Assembly (NCBI GenBank): GCA_963676385.2
Contig: CAXXMM010000002.1
Location: 62,001 to 126,000, forward strand
DNA length: 64,000 bases
Source: UBA1422 sp963676385
GTDB taxonomy: Bacteria > Bacillota > Clostridia > Peptostreptococcales > Anaerovoracaceae
Direction: 5' to 3'
Positions within the stretch are counted from its first letter, which is position 1, and each line of letters begins with the position of its first letter. The translations under genes were made by a program, and so were the position numbers. Below the pieces are notes generated by a model. That model was not told the DNA's origin and ran no database searches. It was given only the letters and a program-made list of their open reading frames with translations. Shown here piece by piece: positions 7,762 through 16,782 of this stretch.

Positions 7762-8934
7762 ATGAAGGATTGGTTAACATCAATGCACATAAAACAGATT
7801 CTGGAATTTCGGAGACATTTTCATCAGTATCCGGAGCTAAGTTTTGAAGAATTTGAAACATCAGCTTATATTGCCGAAAAACTTCAAACCATGGGTTACC
7901 GAGTCAAAACAAAAATTGGCGGAACCGGGGTTGTTGCCATGTTGGAAACGGGCATTCCCGGGCCGGTGATTGCCTTTCGCGCCGATATGGATGCCTTGCC
8001 GATTCTAGAGGAAACCGGATTGCCGTTTGAGTCAAAGCGGGTGGGTGTGATGCATGCCTGTGGACATGACGGGCATATGGCGGTGTTGTTGGGAACCGCA
8101 CTGTTGCTTTCAGAAATGAAAGACAAATTAAAAGGAACCATCAAACTGATTTTTCAACCCGGAGAAGAGGCCAACGGAGGCGCGAAGTGCATCATCAATG
8201 ATGGTGTACTAAAAAACCCTGATGTGGAGGGAATCTTTGCACTGCACATGATGCCGGACCTTCCCACAGGGACCATCGGGGTGCGCTCCGGATACCTTTC
8301 GGCTACAGATGATGAGTTTTATATCAAAGTTCATGGTGCCGGCGCTCATTCCTCTGAACCTGAGACGGGGGTCAACGCCATTGTGATAGCAGCACAAATT
8401 ATCAATGGGCTCAATACGATTTTAGGCAGCAATATCAGCCCCTTTGATGTAGCCACGTTTTCCATTTGCAAAATCGGCGGGGGAGAGGCGGTAAACGTCA
8501 TCCCCGATTATGTTGAAATGAGCGGTATGCTGCGTTGCATCGAAAAAAGCAATAAGTTGATGATTCGAGAGCGGATGAAAAATATTTCGGAAAATACCGC
8601 GGAAGGGATGGGCGGATCCGCCGAAGTGGAATTTATTGAAGGGTTCCCTCCGGTCAATAATGATGCGGCATTGACAAAGGAAGTGATTGACGCGGCCGAA
8701 AAGGCATTGGACCACCCGGAAGATGTTCTTGTTATTCAGCGCCCCCACATGGGCTCGGAAGATTTTGCTTACTATCAGGAAGAAATCCCTGGGGTAATGT
8801 TTGTGTTGGGATGCCGTCGCCCGGAAGGGGAAACAGGAGGACTTCACAGTGGGATTTTAGACATTGATGAAGATGCACTGGCCTACGGGGTCAGGGTATT
8901 TGCTGCATTGGCCCTGGATGTTTGTGGCAGATAG
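7762..8934 (+). CDS. M20-family metallo-amidohydrolase (N-acyl amino acid or hippurate hydrolase type)
   Basis: A 390-residue zinc or manganese amidohydrolase of the M20D group, which cleaves N-acyl or IAA-type amino acid conjugates. Metal and catalytic motifs are present: RADMDALP, HACGHDGH (98-105), FQPGEEANGGA (131-141), GAHSSEPETGVNAI and the late MGSEDFAYY. ATG 7762 follows GGAGG at 7752-7756; an upstream in-frame GTG has no separate ribosome site. It is co-transcribed with the isochorismatase-like gene and ends at a strong terminator. Substrate unknown. Confidence 0.9.
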   Translation: MKDWLTSMHIKQILEFRRHFHQYPELSFEEFETSAYIAEKLQTMGYRVKTKIGGTGVVAMLETGIPGPVIAFRADMDALPILEETGLPFESKRVGVMHACGHDGHMAVLLGTALLLSEMKDKLKGTIKLIFQPGEEANGGAKCIINDGVLKNPDVEGIFALHMMPDLPTGTIGVRSGYLSATDDEFYIKVHGAGAHSSEPETGVNAIVIAAQIINGLNTILGSNISPFDVATFSICKIGGGEAVNVIPDYVEMSGMLRCIEKSNKLMIRERMKNISENTAEGMGGSAEVEFIEGFPPVNNDAALTKEVIDAAEKALDHPEDVLVIQRPHMGSEDFAYYQEEIPGVMFVLGCRRPEGETGGLHSGILDIDEDALAYGVRVFAALALDVCGR

Positions 8935-8962
8935 AAGAATATCCAAATCATCATTATCAAGT

Positions 8963-9002
8963 AAAAAAATGGTACAAGTAACAAATTTGATACCATTTTT
9001 TT
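8963..9002 (+). terminator. Rho-independent terminator of the isochorismatase/M20 operon
   Basis: A 12-bp stem, AAAAAAATGGTA (8963-8974) with TACCATTTTTTT (8991-9002), with an A run before and a T run after. It may work in both directions. Confidence 0.8.
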
Positions 9003-9044
9003 ATTTCTGGAAATATAGTATTCCCCATTTTATACCAGTATAAT
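8998..9044 (+). promoter_or_regulatory. Permease promoter with motif shared with the C69 peptidase promoter
   Basis: The -10 TATAAT (9039-9044) is preceded at 17 bp by a poor -35 (TAGTAT). Immediately upstream lies TTTTTATTTCTGGAAATAT, matching 21 of 24 positions of the element at 11872-11895. Weak -35 boxes plus a conserved adjacent element suggest an activator site. The CdaR-like regulator encoded between the two is the obvious candidate. Confidence 0.55.
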
Positions 9045-9104
9045 GAAGGCGTTCTTAAGATTGCATATTCAATCAAGATGTATAAATGATGGGAGGAAAA
9101 TAAC

Positions 9105-10490
9105 ATGGATACCAATGGCAGTATCGAAAAATTTGGGTATGAGCAATCACTGAAACGGGCATTGCCTTTAAGCTCCTTGGTTTTTTTTGGCTTTGCATAT
9201 TTGTCAGTGACCACCATATTCAGCACTTACGGACTTGTTTCTAGCATGACCCATGGAATGCTTGCTTTATCCTATATTGTAGCGACAGTCGCAATGTTGT
9301 TTACGGCATTAAGCTATGGACGTATGGCGGCGGCATATCCCATTGCCGGGTCAACATATTCTTATACCCAACGCTCCATCAATCCCCACATTGGGTTTTT
9401 GGGAGGCTGGGCTATCTTAATGGATTACCTGTTGATTCCAATGATTTGTTGTTTGCTGGGAGCAATCTTTTTTGCGCCATACTTTCCCGGTGTGCCATCA
9501 TGGGTTTGGATTATTCTGTTGATGGTTCTTGCAACAGGAATTAATTTCTTTGGAATTCAAGTAACCGCTATTGTAAACAACACGGTTATATTACTTCAAA
9601 TCGTCTTTGCAGTTGGCTTCATTATTTTTATTGCCAAGTGGCTGGTCACCGGAAACGGTGCCGCGACCTTCTTCGATATGAACGCTGTTTTCAATGCCAC
9701 AGAATTTAATAAACCTGAAATGGGATGGGGGATAATATTATCAGGTGCGTCAATCTTAGCCTTGTCTTTCCTTGGCTTTGATGCAGTCTCTACCATGGCC
9801 GAAGAGGCCATTAATCCGGAAAAGAATCTGGGACGGGCCACGTTGATTATTTGTTTGGGTGCAGGCGTCTTCTTCATTGGCCTGTCATATTTGATGCAAC
9901 TTGCATGGCCTTTAGGGTGGAACGAATTCAAAGTTGTAGATAGCGGCGCTCAGGAATTAATGGTGAAAATTGGTGGAAGTGTTCTAAGTTATGCATTTAT
10001 AACAATATACAGCATCTCCAATCTTGCATGCATCGTTGCTTCTCAATCAGCCGGGGCTAGAGTTCTCTTTGGAATGGGAAGAGATGGGGCTTTACCCAAA
10101 AAATTCTTTGGATATGTTCATCCTAAATACAAAGTGCCCACATTGAATCTTGTGTTGGTGGGTTGCATCTGCCTTACATCTTTGTTCTTGGATCTTGGCA
10201 CTGCAGCATCATTAATTAATTTTGGCGCTTTGCTGGGATTTATCCTGGTGAATCTCAGTGTTGTCTTCCACTATTTCATTCGAAAGAAAGAACGAACAGG
10301 ATTTGTCAATATTTTCCGTAATTTCATCGCACCTATCATTGGCGCCGCTGTGTGCTTCTTGATTTGGATGAATCTGGACATTCACTCTAAGATTTTGGGG
10401 TTTGTCTGGCTTGCGGTAGGAACCATTTACCTGGCAGCGACCACAAACTTCTTTAGGAAATTGCCTCCTGACCTGAAATTAGACGAGTAA
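9105..10490 (+). CDS. APC-superfamily amino acid permease
   Basis: A 461-residue membrane protein with about 12 hydrophobic helices. It carries amino acid-polyamine-organocation features: an early SSLVFFGFAYLSVTTIFSTYG helix, AAAYPIAGSTYSYTQ in helix 3, and SFLGFDAVSTMAEEAINPEKN in helix 6, the substrate-binding region. It imports an amino acid, polyamine or related amine, probably with protons. ATG 9105 follows GGAGG. It is transcribed alone and closed by a terminator at 10526-10557. The promoter motif shared with the C69 peptidase gene suggests joint control with peptide or amino acid breakdown. Confidence 0.9.
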   Translation: MDTNGSIEKFGYEQSLKRALPLSSLVFFGFAYLSVTTIFSTYGLVSSMTHGMLALSYIVATVAMLFTALSYGRMAAAYPIAGSTYSYTQRSINPHIGFLGGWAILMDYLLIPMICCLLGAIFFAPYFPGVPSWVWIILLMVLATGINFFGIQVTAIVNNTVILLQIVFAVGFIIFIAKWLVTGNGAATFFDMNAVFNATEFNKPEMGWGIILSGASILALSFLGFDAVSTMAEEAINPEKNLGRATLIICLGAGVFFIGLSYLMQLAWPLGWNEFKVVDSGAQELMVKIGGSVLSYAFITIYSISNLACIVASQSAGARVLFGMGRDGALPKKFFGYVHPKYKVPTLNLVLVGCICLTSLFLDLGTAASLINFGALLGFILVNLSVVFHYFIRKKERTGFVNIFRNFIAPIIGAAVCFLIWMNLDIHSKILGFVWLAVGTIYLAATTNFFRKLPPDLKLDE

Positions 10491-10525
10491 GCATGGGGCA
10501 GAGAAGTTAAAATAGTTAAAAAGAG

Positions 10526-10557
10526 AGAGACCGACTTAATGAAAAGTTCGGTCTCTT
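10526..10557 (+). terminator. Terminator after the permease gene
   Basis: AGAGACCGAC pairs with GTTCGGTCTCTT (one bulged base), followed by ATTTT. It stands between the convergent permease and regulator genes. Confidence 0.7.
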
Positions 10558-10622
10558 ATTTTGTAAATGAAAACCAAGAAGTGAACGGGTGGCTGGCCAT
10601 ATGCATGCATGTATGATAAGGC

Positions 10623-11753
10623 TTAATGGAAGCCTTTATGAAAATGAGCAGCGAGAAGCAATGCCAACATATCCTGATGAATTCGAAGGTCTAATCCGGT
10701 ACGGGTGAGAATTTTGTTTATTTTGTATTGAACTGTATTTTTGTGAATATATAGTTGCTCTCCAATCTTATTGATGGATCCGCTATTCTCATAGTAAGCA
10801 ATAATAAAATCTGAGAAATCTATGATTTCTTTTTGGGTGCACCCGGCAAAAATCTGAAGAATACATTGGTTTTTGTATACTTGGGGAATTTCATCCAACA
10901 TTAGAGAAATAATGTTGTCGTCATAACAATATATTCCCGGGTCGGCCCCAAGATAATAGTTCATTACTTTCATTGCCTCCCCATATGATTTTGGAAGGTC
11001 TCGGTATTCAGGATAGGTGCAGCCCACGCCGCCTATAACGTAACAAGGGAAATGTGCGGATATTTTTTCTGATAAGTGAATCAATTTTTGTAACAGATGG
11101 GTATCGTCTGTTCCGGATGAAATGACAAAGCCGGTATTGGAATTAGAAGAAAACAGCATTTTCTTTTGATTTAAGTTCTCGTTGATAAAGGAAATTACTT
11201 TACCAATTTCTCTATAGTCCAAATAATCTCCCGGTTCCTTGGGCAAAATTTTGAATACGGCCATGGTGAAACCGGAATTCATGTCTATCCCATATTGTTT
11301 TGCGTTTTGTTCAAAATAAGCATGTCGGCTTTCCAACTCCCCGGAGACCCATTCATTGATAAACAGCAATTTGGATTGTTCCATAATATTGTGCTGCTCT
11401 TTGGCAGACAAATTTTCCACAAGAATTTCCGTCATTTTTTTGATTACTTTTCCGTATAGGATGACTTCATCCACTTCCCCTGTAATTCCAATGACGCCGA
11501 TAATTTTTTTATCCAAGACAATGGGCAGGTTAATGCCTTCTTGACAACCCGCATATTCCTCTGCTTTGTAGACCTTTAACTCTTTCAGGTTTTGACTAAT
11601 GGTCAGAAAAGCACCTTCGTGAAACGTATTCAGCCTTTCTGGGTTGGTGCTGGCGAGAATAAGACCTTGTTCATCCATAATGTTAATATTATAATCAACA
11701 ACTTTGCTGACTTCCTCAATGATTTTCCCGGCAATTTCTTTATTCAAAAACAT
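10623..11753 (-). CDS. CdaR/PucR-family transcriptional regulator (sugar-diacid recognition domain)
   Basis: A 376-residue regulator. The N-terminus (MFLNKEIAGKIIEEVSKVV, then NINIMDEQGLILASTNPERL) matches the sugar-diacid recognition domain of CdaR. A middle GGDEF-like domain follows, then a C-terminal PucR-type helix-turn-helix (IHKNTVQYKINKILTRTGLD). The start at 11753 is chosen because GGAGGGAAAGG precedes it on the minus strand; an upstream in-frame ATG adds an unrelated extension. CdaR proteins activate glycerate, glucarate and galactarate genes, and a glycerate kinase gene lies nearby. The shared promoter elements at 8998 and 11872 flank this gene, so it probably controls both neighbouring units. 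Confidence 0.88.
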   Translation of the reverse strand: MFLNKEIAGKIIEEVSKVVDYNINIMDEQGLILASTNPERLNTFHEGAFLTISQNLKELKVYKAEEYAGCQEGINLPIVLDKKIIGVIGITGEVDEVILYGKVIKKMTEILVENLSAKEQHNIMEQSKLLFINEWVSGELESRHAYFEQNAKQYGIDMNSGFTMAVFKILPKEPGDYLDYREIGKVISFINENLNQKKMLFSSNSNTGFVISSGTDDTHLLQKLIHLSEKISAHFPCYVIGGVGCTYPEYRDLPKSYGEAMKVMNYYLGADPGIYCYDDNIISLMLDEIPQVYKNQCILQIFAGCTQKEIIDFSDFIIAYYENSGSINKIGEQLYIHKNTVQYKINKILTRTGLDLRIHQDMLALLLAAHFHKGFH

Positions 11754-11871
11754 GACCTTTCCCTCCGCGAAAAGAACCGTATGCATCTACGAATCAGTAT
11801 ATCATCATTTCTTATGAAGTCATAGGGCATTTGGTTGAAATTATAGTATGTGTACCAAAAAAAACGAGAGG

Positions 11872-11918
11872 TTTTTATTTTTGAAAATATGGTATCCAAA
11901 GGCAAAGGCAATTATAAT
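11872..11918 (+). promoter_or_regulatory. Promoter of the C69 peptidase/glycerate kinase operon, shared motif
   Basis: TTTTTATTTTTGAAAATAT lies upstream of a weak -35 (TGGTAT, 11890-11895), a 17-bp spacer and TATAAT (11913-11918). Spacing and sequence match the permease promoter at 8998-9044, as expected for a common activator. Confidence 0.55.
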
Positions 11919-11964
11919 GTAACTACAAGTGACAATAGATTGGTTACAATGGATGGAGGATAAC

Positions 11965-13350
11965 ATGTTAGACAGGATGAATATCCGTTCTTGCTCAACT
12001 TTGGTTGCCGTTGGCAGTGGAACCAAGACCAAGAGCGTTATTTTTGGAAAAAATAGTGATAGGGCCATCAATGAACCACAACCCCTTTGTTATTTCCCGG
12101 CCAAAGATTATGCAGAAGGAACCATGGTCAAGTGCACCTTCGCCAGTATCCCACAGGAAAAGCATACCTACGGTTGTATTGGATCTAGACCTGGAAACAT
12201 CTTTGGATTTGAGCATGGAGTGAATGAATGGGGTGTCATCATCGGAAATGAGGCGGTGGCAGGAAGAGAATTACCGGAAACTACCCCAGGGCTGATTGGC
12301 ATGGATTTATTAAGACTTGCCCTTGAACGGGCTGATTCCGCGGCAAAAGCAGTGGAAGTAATCGGTCACCTGCTGGAAACCTATGGCACCGGGGGAGACC
12401 CTGAAGTGAGGGTGCAGTACTTTAATGCCAATTTTATTATCGCAGATGGGAAAGAGGCCTATTTGTTTGAATCCTGTCAACGATATTGGGCGGCAAAAAA
12501 AGTGAATACTACCGGGCACTTGTCAAATTGCTATAGCATTGGAAGTGATTATGACTTGATTGGAGCTAAAACGCTACAGGGCGTTATTGAAAAGGGATGG
12601 GCACCTTCCAATGAAAAAATCAATATGGCTGCTGCCTTTACCAACAGTGATGGAGACTATAGTTGGGCCGAAGGATACTTTAGATATTATAGACAGCACC
12701 AACTATTGAATGAGCAAAATCCCGTTTCGGTGAAAGGGATGATGAACATGTTACGAGATCATTATACGTCGGAAATGACAGGTGTTTTGCCCTATAGTAT
12801 TGCCGCTGCTAAAATGCCTACAATCTGCTGTCATGCCGGTGGAATGGAGGGTTGCATCACAGCGGCCAGCGTCGTGTGTGAACTAAACGACCATGGACCG
12901 GATCCATTTAAATTTATATATTGGGGAAGCATGGCACCTCCTTGTTGCTCTGTTTTTAGACCCTATTTCAATATCGGTTGGTTGCCGGAAGATGTACAGT
13001 ATGCAGGAACAACCTATGATCAGAGAAGTCAGTGGTGGACATTTGTTGAATTGGAAAGATATATCGCTTTAAACTACGGTGAGTTTTCTCCAAAGGTGAG
13101 AGAAGGATTTGGCATACTTGAGGATCAATTTATTGAGCAGGTAAATTTGCTTCGAAAAAGCTATGATGGCAACATCAATGAATTAAAAAAATTCTCTGCT
13201 TATGCCAACGAGGAAAGTCTGCGCCTTGCTCAAAGCTATTTGAAAGAAATAAAACAAAAAATCAGTGACCGGGATCTGGATTTTCTATTAATAGATTATT
13301 TCAAAAAATCTGCAAAGGCTTGTGGCATGGAAACAGACGTGAAGTTCTGA
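11965..13350 (+). CDS. C69-family Ntn-hydrolase peptidase (dipeptidase/secernin type)
   Basis: A 461-residue N-terminal-nucleophile hydrolase of peptidase family C69. The nucleophile should be Cys10 in MNIRSCSTLVAVG, exposed by self-cleavage of a short propeptide. The family motifs IFGKNSDRAINEPQPL and IGNEAVAGRE follow. C69 enzymes hydrolyse dipeptides in the cytoplasm. ATG 11965 follows GGAGGA 5 nt upstream; translation could also begin at ATG 11977. It shares an operon with glycerate kinase 38 bp downstream. With the amino acid permease under a matching promoter, the set suggests use of peptides or a serine-derived carbon source. Confidence 0.85.
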   Translation: MLDRMNIRSCSTLVAVGSGTKTKSVIFGKNSDRAINEPQPLCYFPAKDYAEGTMVKCTFASIPQEKHTYGCIGSRPGNIFGFEHGVNEWGVIIGNEAVAGRELPETTPGLIGMDLLRLALERADSAAKAVEVIGHLLETYGTGGDPEVRVQYFNANFIIADGKEAYLFESCQRYWAAKKVNTTGHLSNCYSIGSDYDLIGAKTLQGVIEKGWAPSNEKINMAAAFTNSDGDYSWAEGYFRYYRQHQLLNEQNPVSVKGMMNMLRDHYTSEMTGVLPYSIAAAKMPTICCHAGGMEGCITAASVVCELNDHGPDPFKFIYWGSMAPPCCSVFRPYFNIGWLPEDVQYAGTTYDQRSQWWTFVELERYIALNYGEFSPKVREGFGILEDQFIEQVNLLRKSYDGNINELKKFSAYANEESLRLAQSYLKEIKQKISDRDLDFLLIDYFKKSAKACGMETDVKF

Positions 13351-13388
13351 AAGGACAATGAACTCGTGCATTTGAGAAGGAGAAAAAA

Positions 13389-14537
13389 ATGAATAAGTGT
13401 CTCGTAATTCCTGACTCATTCAAAGGAACCATGTCTTCCATGGAGGTCTGCAGCATTATGAAAGCAGAAATCCTTAAGCACTTCCCCCATTGCCAAGTGG
13501 TGACAATTCCCGTGGCGGATGGGGGCGAGGGGACGGTGGATTGCTTTCTGGAGGCCTTAGGGGGAGAACGGATTTGTCAAAAAGTTCAAGACCCGTACTT
13601 TCAGGAAATTCAATCATATTATGGCATTTCAGGAGAGACTGCAATTATTGAAATGGCATCGGTTGCAGGGTTGTTAAACGGAAGAGGAGCCATGAATCCG
13701 GCAAAGGCGTCAACTTATGGTGTGGGACAGTTAATGGAAAATGCCATCAGCAGAGGCTGCCGGGAAATCATTTTGGGGTTGGGCGGAAGCTGTACAAACG
13801 ATGGAGGCACAGGGGCTGCGGCTGCCTTGGGAACAAAATTCTTTAATCGAAACGGTGAGGAATTCATCCCCACAGGAAGTACCTTGGGACAAATTGTGGA
13901 TATTGACAATAGGGAGACCCAAAAAAAATTAAAGTCGTGTCAAATTACCGTAATGTGTGACGTAGACAACCCTTTGTTTGGAGAAAATGGTGCCGCTTAT
14001 GTTTTTGCACCTCAAAAAGGTGCCGACAAAAAAATGGTCAAGATGTTGGATCAACAACTGTGCCTGCTTTCAAAAACCATTGAAGATTCCCTTGGAGTTG
14101 ATATTAGTCGAGAAAAGGGTGCCGGCGCCGGAGGCGGAATGGGTGGCGGCGCCAAAGCATTTTTCGGGGCAGAAATCAAAAGAGGCATCGATGTGGTACT
14201 GGATGTGGTTTCTTTTGAGGAAAAGCTGCAGGGCTGTGATGGTATTTTTACCGGTGAAGGAAAACTGGACAAACAAACACTAAACGGAAAAGTGGTGATT
14301 GGAATCGCCAAAAGGGCAAAGAAAATTGGCGTGCCGGTTTTTGCTGTAGTGGGGGAAATAGGAGACGACATTGAAGAGGCCTATGGTCTAGGGGTCGATG
14401 CTATTTTTAGTACCAACCTTCGTGCGGCGGATTACAACCAAATACAAAAGGACTGTAGGAAAAATCTGAGGGTTGCCATGGACAATATTTTGAGATTAAT
14501 TCATACCATGGAAAAAGCAATCCCACAATACAAATGA
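13389..14537 (+). CDS. glxK: Glycerate kinase (GlxK/GarK type)
   Basis: A 382-residue glycerate kinase of the class usually controlled by CdaR. It phosphorylates D-glycerate with ATP to 2-phosphoglycerate (some members give 3-phosphoglycerate), feeding lower glycolysis. Family segments are clear: CLVIPDSFKGTMSS, PVADGGEGTVD, LGLGGSCTNDGGTG, a glycine-rich GAGAGGGMGGGAKAF and FTGEGKLDKQTLNGK. ATG 13389 follows GAAGGAG. It is the second gene of the C69 peptidase operon. The hairpin after it lies next to a 36-bp scar of the relQ-like gene end, so the present downstream context is probably not original. Confidence 0.93.
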   Translation: MNKCLVIPDSFKGTMSSMEVCSIMKAEILKHFPHCQVVTIPVADGGEGTVDCFLEALGGERICQKVQDPYFQEIQSYYGISGETAIIEMASVAGLLNGRGAMNPAKASTYGVGQLMENAISRGCREIILGLGGSCTNDGGTGAAAALGTKFFNRNGEEFIPTGSTLGQIVDIDNRETQKKLKSCQITVMCDVDNPLFGENGAAYVFAPQKGADKKMVKMLDQQLCLLSKTIEDSLGVDISREKGAGAGGGMGGGAKAFFGAEIKRGIDVVLDVVSFEEKLQGCDGIFTGEGKLDKQTLNGKVVIGIAKRAKKIGVPVFAVVGEIGDDIEEAYGLGVDAIFSTNLRAADYNQIQKDCRKNLRVAMDNILRLIHTMEKAIPQYK

Positions 14538-14543
14538 TTTTGC

Positions 14544-14566
14544 GACTTCCCTAAAACTGGGAAGTC
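14544..14566. terminator. Hairpin after glycerate kinase, probably a former bidirectional terminator
   Basis: GACTTCCC (14544-14551) pairs perfectly with GGGAAGTC (14559-14566), loop 7 nt. There is no good T run. It abuts the duplicated relQ 3' end, so it probably once served both convergent genes. Confidence 0.55.
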
Positions 14567-14600
14567 CAATCCTAACTTTCGATGTCAATCATGTTTCTGA
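14565..14600. repeat. 36-bp scar: duplicated 3' end of the relQ-like gene
   Basis: The sequence, beginning TCCAATCCTAACTTTCGATG, is identical to 19862-19897 over 36 bp. The right copy is the last 29 nt of the intact relQ-like gene (minus strand, with its stop) plus 7 nt beyond. The left copy has no gene attached. Confidence 0.9.
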
Positions 14601-14652
14601 GTGCTACCAAATGCATTTTAGGATAGTCATATACAATCAACAGAAGCTGTGG

Positions 14653-14766
14653 TATACTAAAGTTAGAAAATTCAAAACTTTTCGAAGATGAAATTCAACT
14701 GCTACATTGCTTCCTTATTTCCAATATAGCTAATATTGCGACCCAATAAATATGGTCGTTTTTTTT
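14653..14766 (+). promoter_or_regulatory. Extended -10 promoter and leader hairpin upstream of the PocR kinase
   Basis: TGGTATACT (TATACT at 14653-14658) is an extended -10 element. About 80 nt later GCGACC (14738-14743) pairs with GGTCGT (14754-14759) and runs into T8. This terminator-like hairpin sits just ahead of the kinase start and could act as an attenuator. No known riboswitch class was recognised. Confidence 0.4.
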
Positions 14767-14787
14767 ATTTAGAAAGATGTGACCAAC

Positions 14788-16320
14788 ATGTTAGAAGACG
14801 TTAGGGAACTAAAAGAAATTCTGGAAATCGAAAAATTATCCAGCCTGTTGGAGCGCTTTTATCTGGCAACAGGACTTGCCAATTTTATTGTAGACATGGA
14901 AGGGACTGTTCTCCATGGGGTGGGATGGCAAAGCATTTGCACAGAGTTTCATCGAAAGAATAACGTGTCCGCAGAACGATGTTTTCAGAGCGATACAATA
15001 TTAGCCAATTCAATAAAGAAAAATAAAAAGCACTCTATTTATATTTGCCAGAACGGCATGGTGGATGGGGCAACTCCAATTATCATTGACGAAATTCATG
15101 TAGGCAACTTGTTTATCGGACAATTCTTTTTTGAAAAACCGGACAAAGATTATTTTTTAAAACAAGCAGAGGAGTTTGGGTTTGATAAAGAAAAATACAT
15201 AGCGGCCCTTGAAGCGTGTCCCGTGTATAAGAAAGAAACCATATTAAAGTATTTGAATTTTTTTGACGAATTCATTAGCATGATTTGTGAATCAGCGCTT
15301 AAGACTATAAAACAGAAAAAGCAAAATCAAGAGAAGGATAAGCGAGCAGCTGAGCTAACCGTGGCCAACAAAGAGTTGGTCTACCAAACGGGCGAGAAGG
15401 CGGATCGTGCTGCGGAATTAGTCATTGCCGATGAGGAATTGGCGTTTCAAACCGGGGAAAAGGCGGATCGTGCCGCTGAACTGATTATTGCAAATAAAGA
15501 ACTTCTTTTTCAAAATGTTGAAAAAGAAAAGCGGGCAGCGGAGCTGTTGATTGCCAACAAAAAATTGGTGAAACAAAAGGGAATGATTGAAGTTCTCAAC
15601 GATCAATTGGAAGACCGGGTCATGGAAAGAACCGCCCAGCTGGAATCTGCCAACAAAGAGTTGGAATCCCTTTCTTACTCCATCTCCCATGACCTAAAAG
15701 CCCCGCTTAGACATATCATCGGCTACGATGCTCTTTTGGTGAAAAAATACATAAACCTACTCCCTGCTGATGGCAGGCAGTATCTGGAGAATATATCTAA
15801 TGCCACCAAAAACATGGGGGAGCTGATTGATGGATTGCTTCAATTTTCAAGAACCGGAAGAATAGAAATGAATCAAAGCATCCTCAATATGAACACGATT
15901 GTGGAAGACTACATTAAACCAATTCAAGAGGAGGATGTGGAACATAGAATTGTGTTTCATATTGGCCCAATGCCCTTGGTTTTTGGAGATCTTGATATGA
16001 TGAAATCTGTGTGGGGAAATCTGTTGGAAAATGCAGTGAAATTTACCAGAAAAAAAGAGTTGGCAGTCATCACCATTGGAGCAGAGCAGACGAAACGGGG
16101 CACCATATTTTATATTAAGGATAATGGTGCAGGTTTCGACATGAGTTATGCATCCAAATTATTTACTGTATTTCAGCGGTTGCATAGTCGCGAAGATTAT
16201 GAAGGAACGGGGATTGGCTTGGCCACGGTGCAAAGGGTTATTGCTAGACATGGAGGGAAAATCTGGGCAGAGGCAAAAGTTGGTGACGGGGGCAGCCTTT
16301 TATTTTACGCTCCTAAATAG
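14788..16320 (+). CDS. Sensor histidine kinase with PocR domain and 4 x 21-residue coiled-coil repeat
   Basis: A soluble histidine kinase of about 510 residues. Residues about 5-170 match the PocR ligand-binding domain (LLERFYLATGLANFIVDMEG, CTEFHRKNNVSAERC, VGNLFIGQFF), which binds small metabolites or metals. Four 21-residue repeats follow, of the form KADRAAELVIADEELAFQTG (nt 15334-15585, 63 bp each), making a coiled-coil signalling helix. The phosphoacceptor is His about 301 in SYSISHDLKAPLRH. The ATPase domain has NLLENAVKFT and GTGIGLATVQR. The start is ATG 14788 or the in-frame GTG 14779; neither has a strong ribosome site. Two response-regulator genes follow directly. Confidence 0.9.
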   Translation: MLEDVRELKEILEIEKLSSLLERFYLATGLANFIVDMEGTVLHGVGWQSICTEFHRKNNVSAERCFQSDTILANSIKKNKKHSIYICQNGMVDGATPIIIDEIHVGNLFIGQFFFEKPDKDYFLKQAEEFGFDKEKYIAALEACPVYKKETILKYLNFFDEFISMICESALKTIKQKKQNQEKDKRAAELTVANKELVYQTGEKADRAAELVIADEELAFQTGEKADRAAELIIANKELLFQNVEKEKRAAELLIANKKLVKQKGMIEVLNDQLEDRVMERTAQLESANKELESLSYSISHDLKAPLRHIIGYDALLVKKYINLLPADGRQYLENISNATKNMGELIDGLLQFSRTGRIEMNQSILNMNTIVEDYIKPIQEEDVEHRIVFHIGPMPLVFGDLDMMKSVWGNLLENAVKFTRKKELAVITIGAEQTKRGTIFYIKDNGAGFDMSYASKLFTVFQRLHSREDYEGTGIGLATVQRVIARHGGKIWAEAKVGDGGSLLFYAPK

Positions 16321-16338
16321 AATGAAAGGTGAATAACC

Positions 16339-16773
16339 ATGGAACTGAGAACAATCCTATATGTGGAAGATAATTCATTGGATCTTGAGCTGACGTTGGA
16401 AGCACTAAAAGAAAACAACATTGCTAATCCGGTGGTAACGGCCGGTGATGGGGTGGAGGCCTTGGAATATTTAAACAAAGAAGGCGCTTTTATAGAGCGA
16501 AAATCGGCGAATCCCAGTATGATTCTTCTTGACTTAAAGATGCCGAGAATGGATGGCCTGGAATTTTTATCTATCGTGAAAAAGGATATCCGATATAAAC
16601 GTATTCCCATTATTATGATGACCTCCTCCAGAGTAGAAGAGGATTTAATCAAAGGGTATAACTTAGGGGTCAATGCCTACGTAGTGAAGCCTCTTGATTT
16701 TGAAGCTTTAGTGGAAATTGTCAAACAGATTGGAATCTTTTGGGCAATCATTAATGAGTTGCCGACGGAATAA
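16339..16773 (+). CDS. Single-domain response regulator (Rcp1-like)
   Basis: A 144-residue receiver domain without an output domain. Acidic pocket VEDNSLD, phosphoacceptor Asp about 65 in ILLDLKMPRMDGLEF, the Thr/Ser switch at MMTSSR and the conserved Lys in VVKPLDF are all present. The long insertion around NKEGAFIERKSANPS is typical of Rcp1-type regulators paired with phytochrome-like kinases. It begins 18 bp after the kinase and 9 bp before the GGDEF-HD-GYP gene, so all three form one operon. It probably acts as a phosphate shuttle or by direct protein contact. Confidence 0.92.
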   Translation: MELRTILYVEDNSLDLELTLEALKENNIANPVVTAGDGVEALEYLNKEGAFIERKSANPSMILLDLKMPRMDGLEFLSIVKKDIRYKRIPIIMMTSSRVEEDLIKGYNLGVNAYVVKPLDFEALVEIVKQIGIFWAIINELPTE

Positions 16774-16782
16774 GGTGTTGGT

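Noticed and set aside
9105..9230. Minus-strand reading frame overlapping the permease start
   Set aside because: It overlaps the permease coding region and its promoter, has no ribosome site and no family resemblance.
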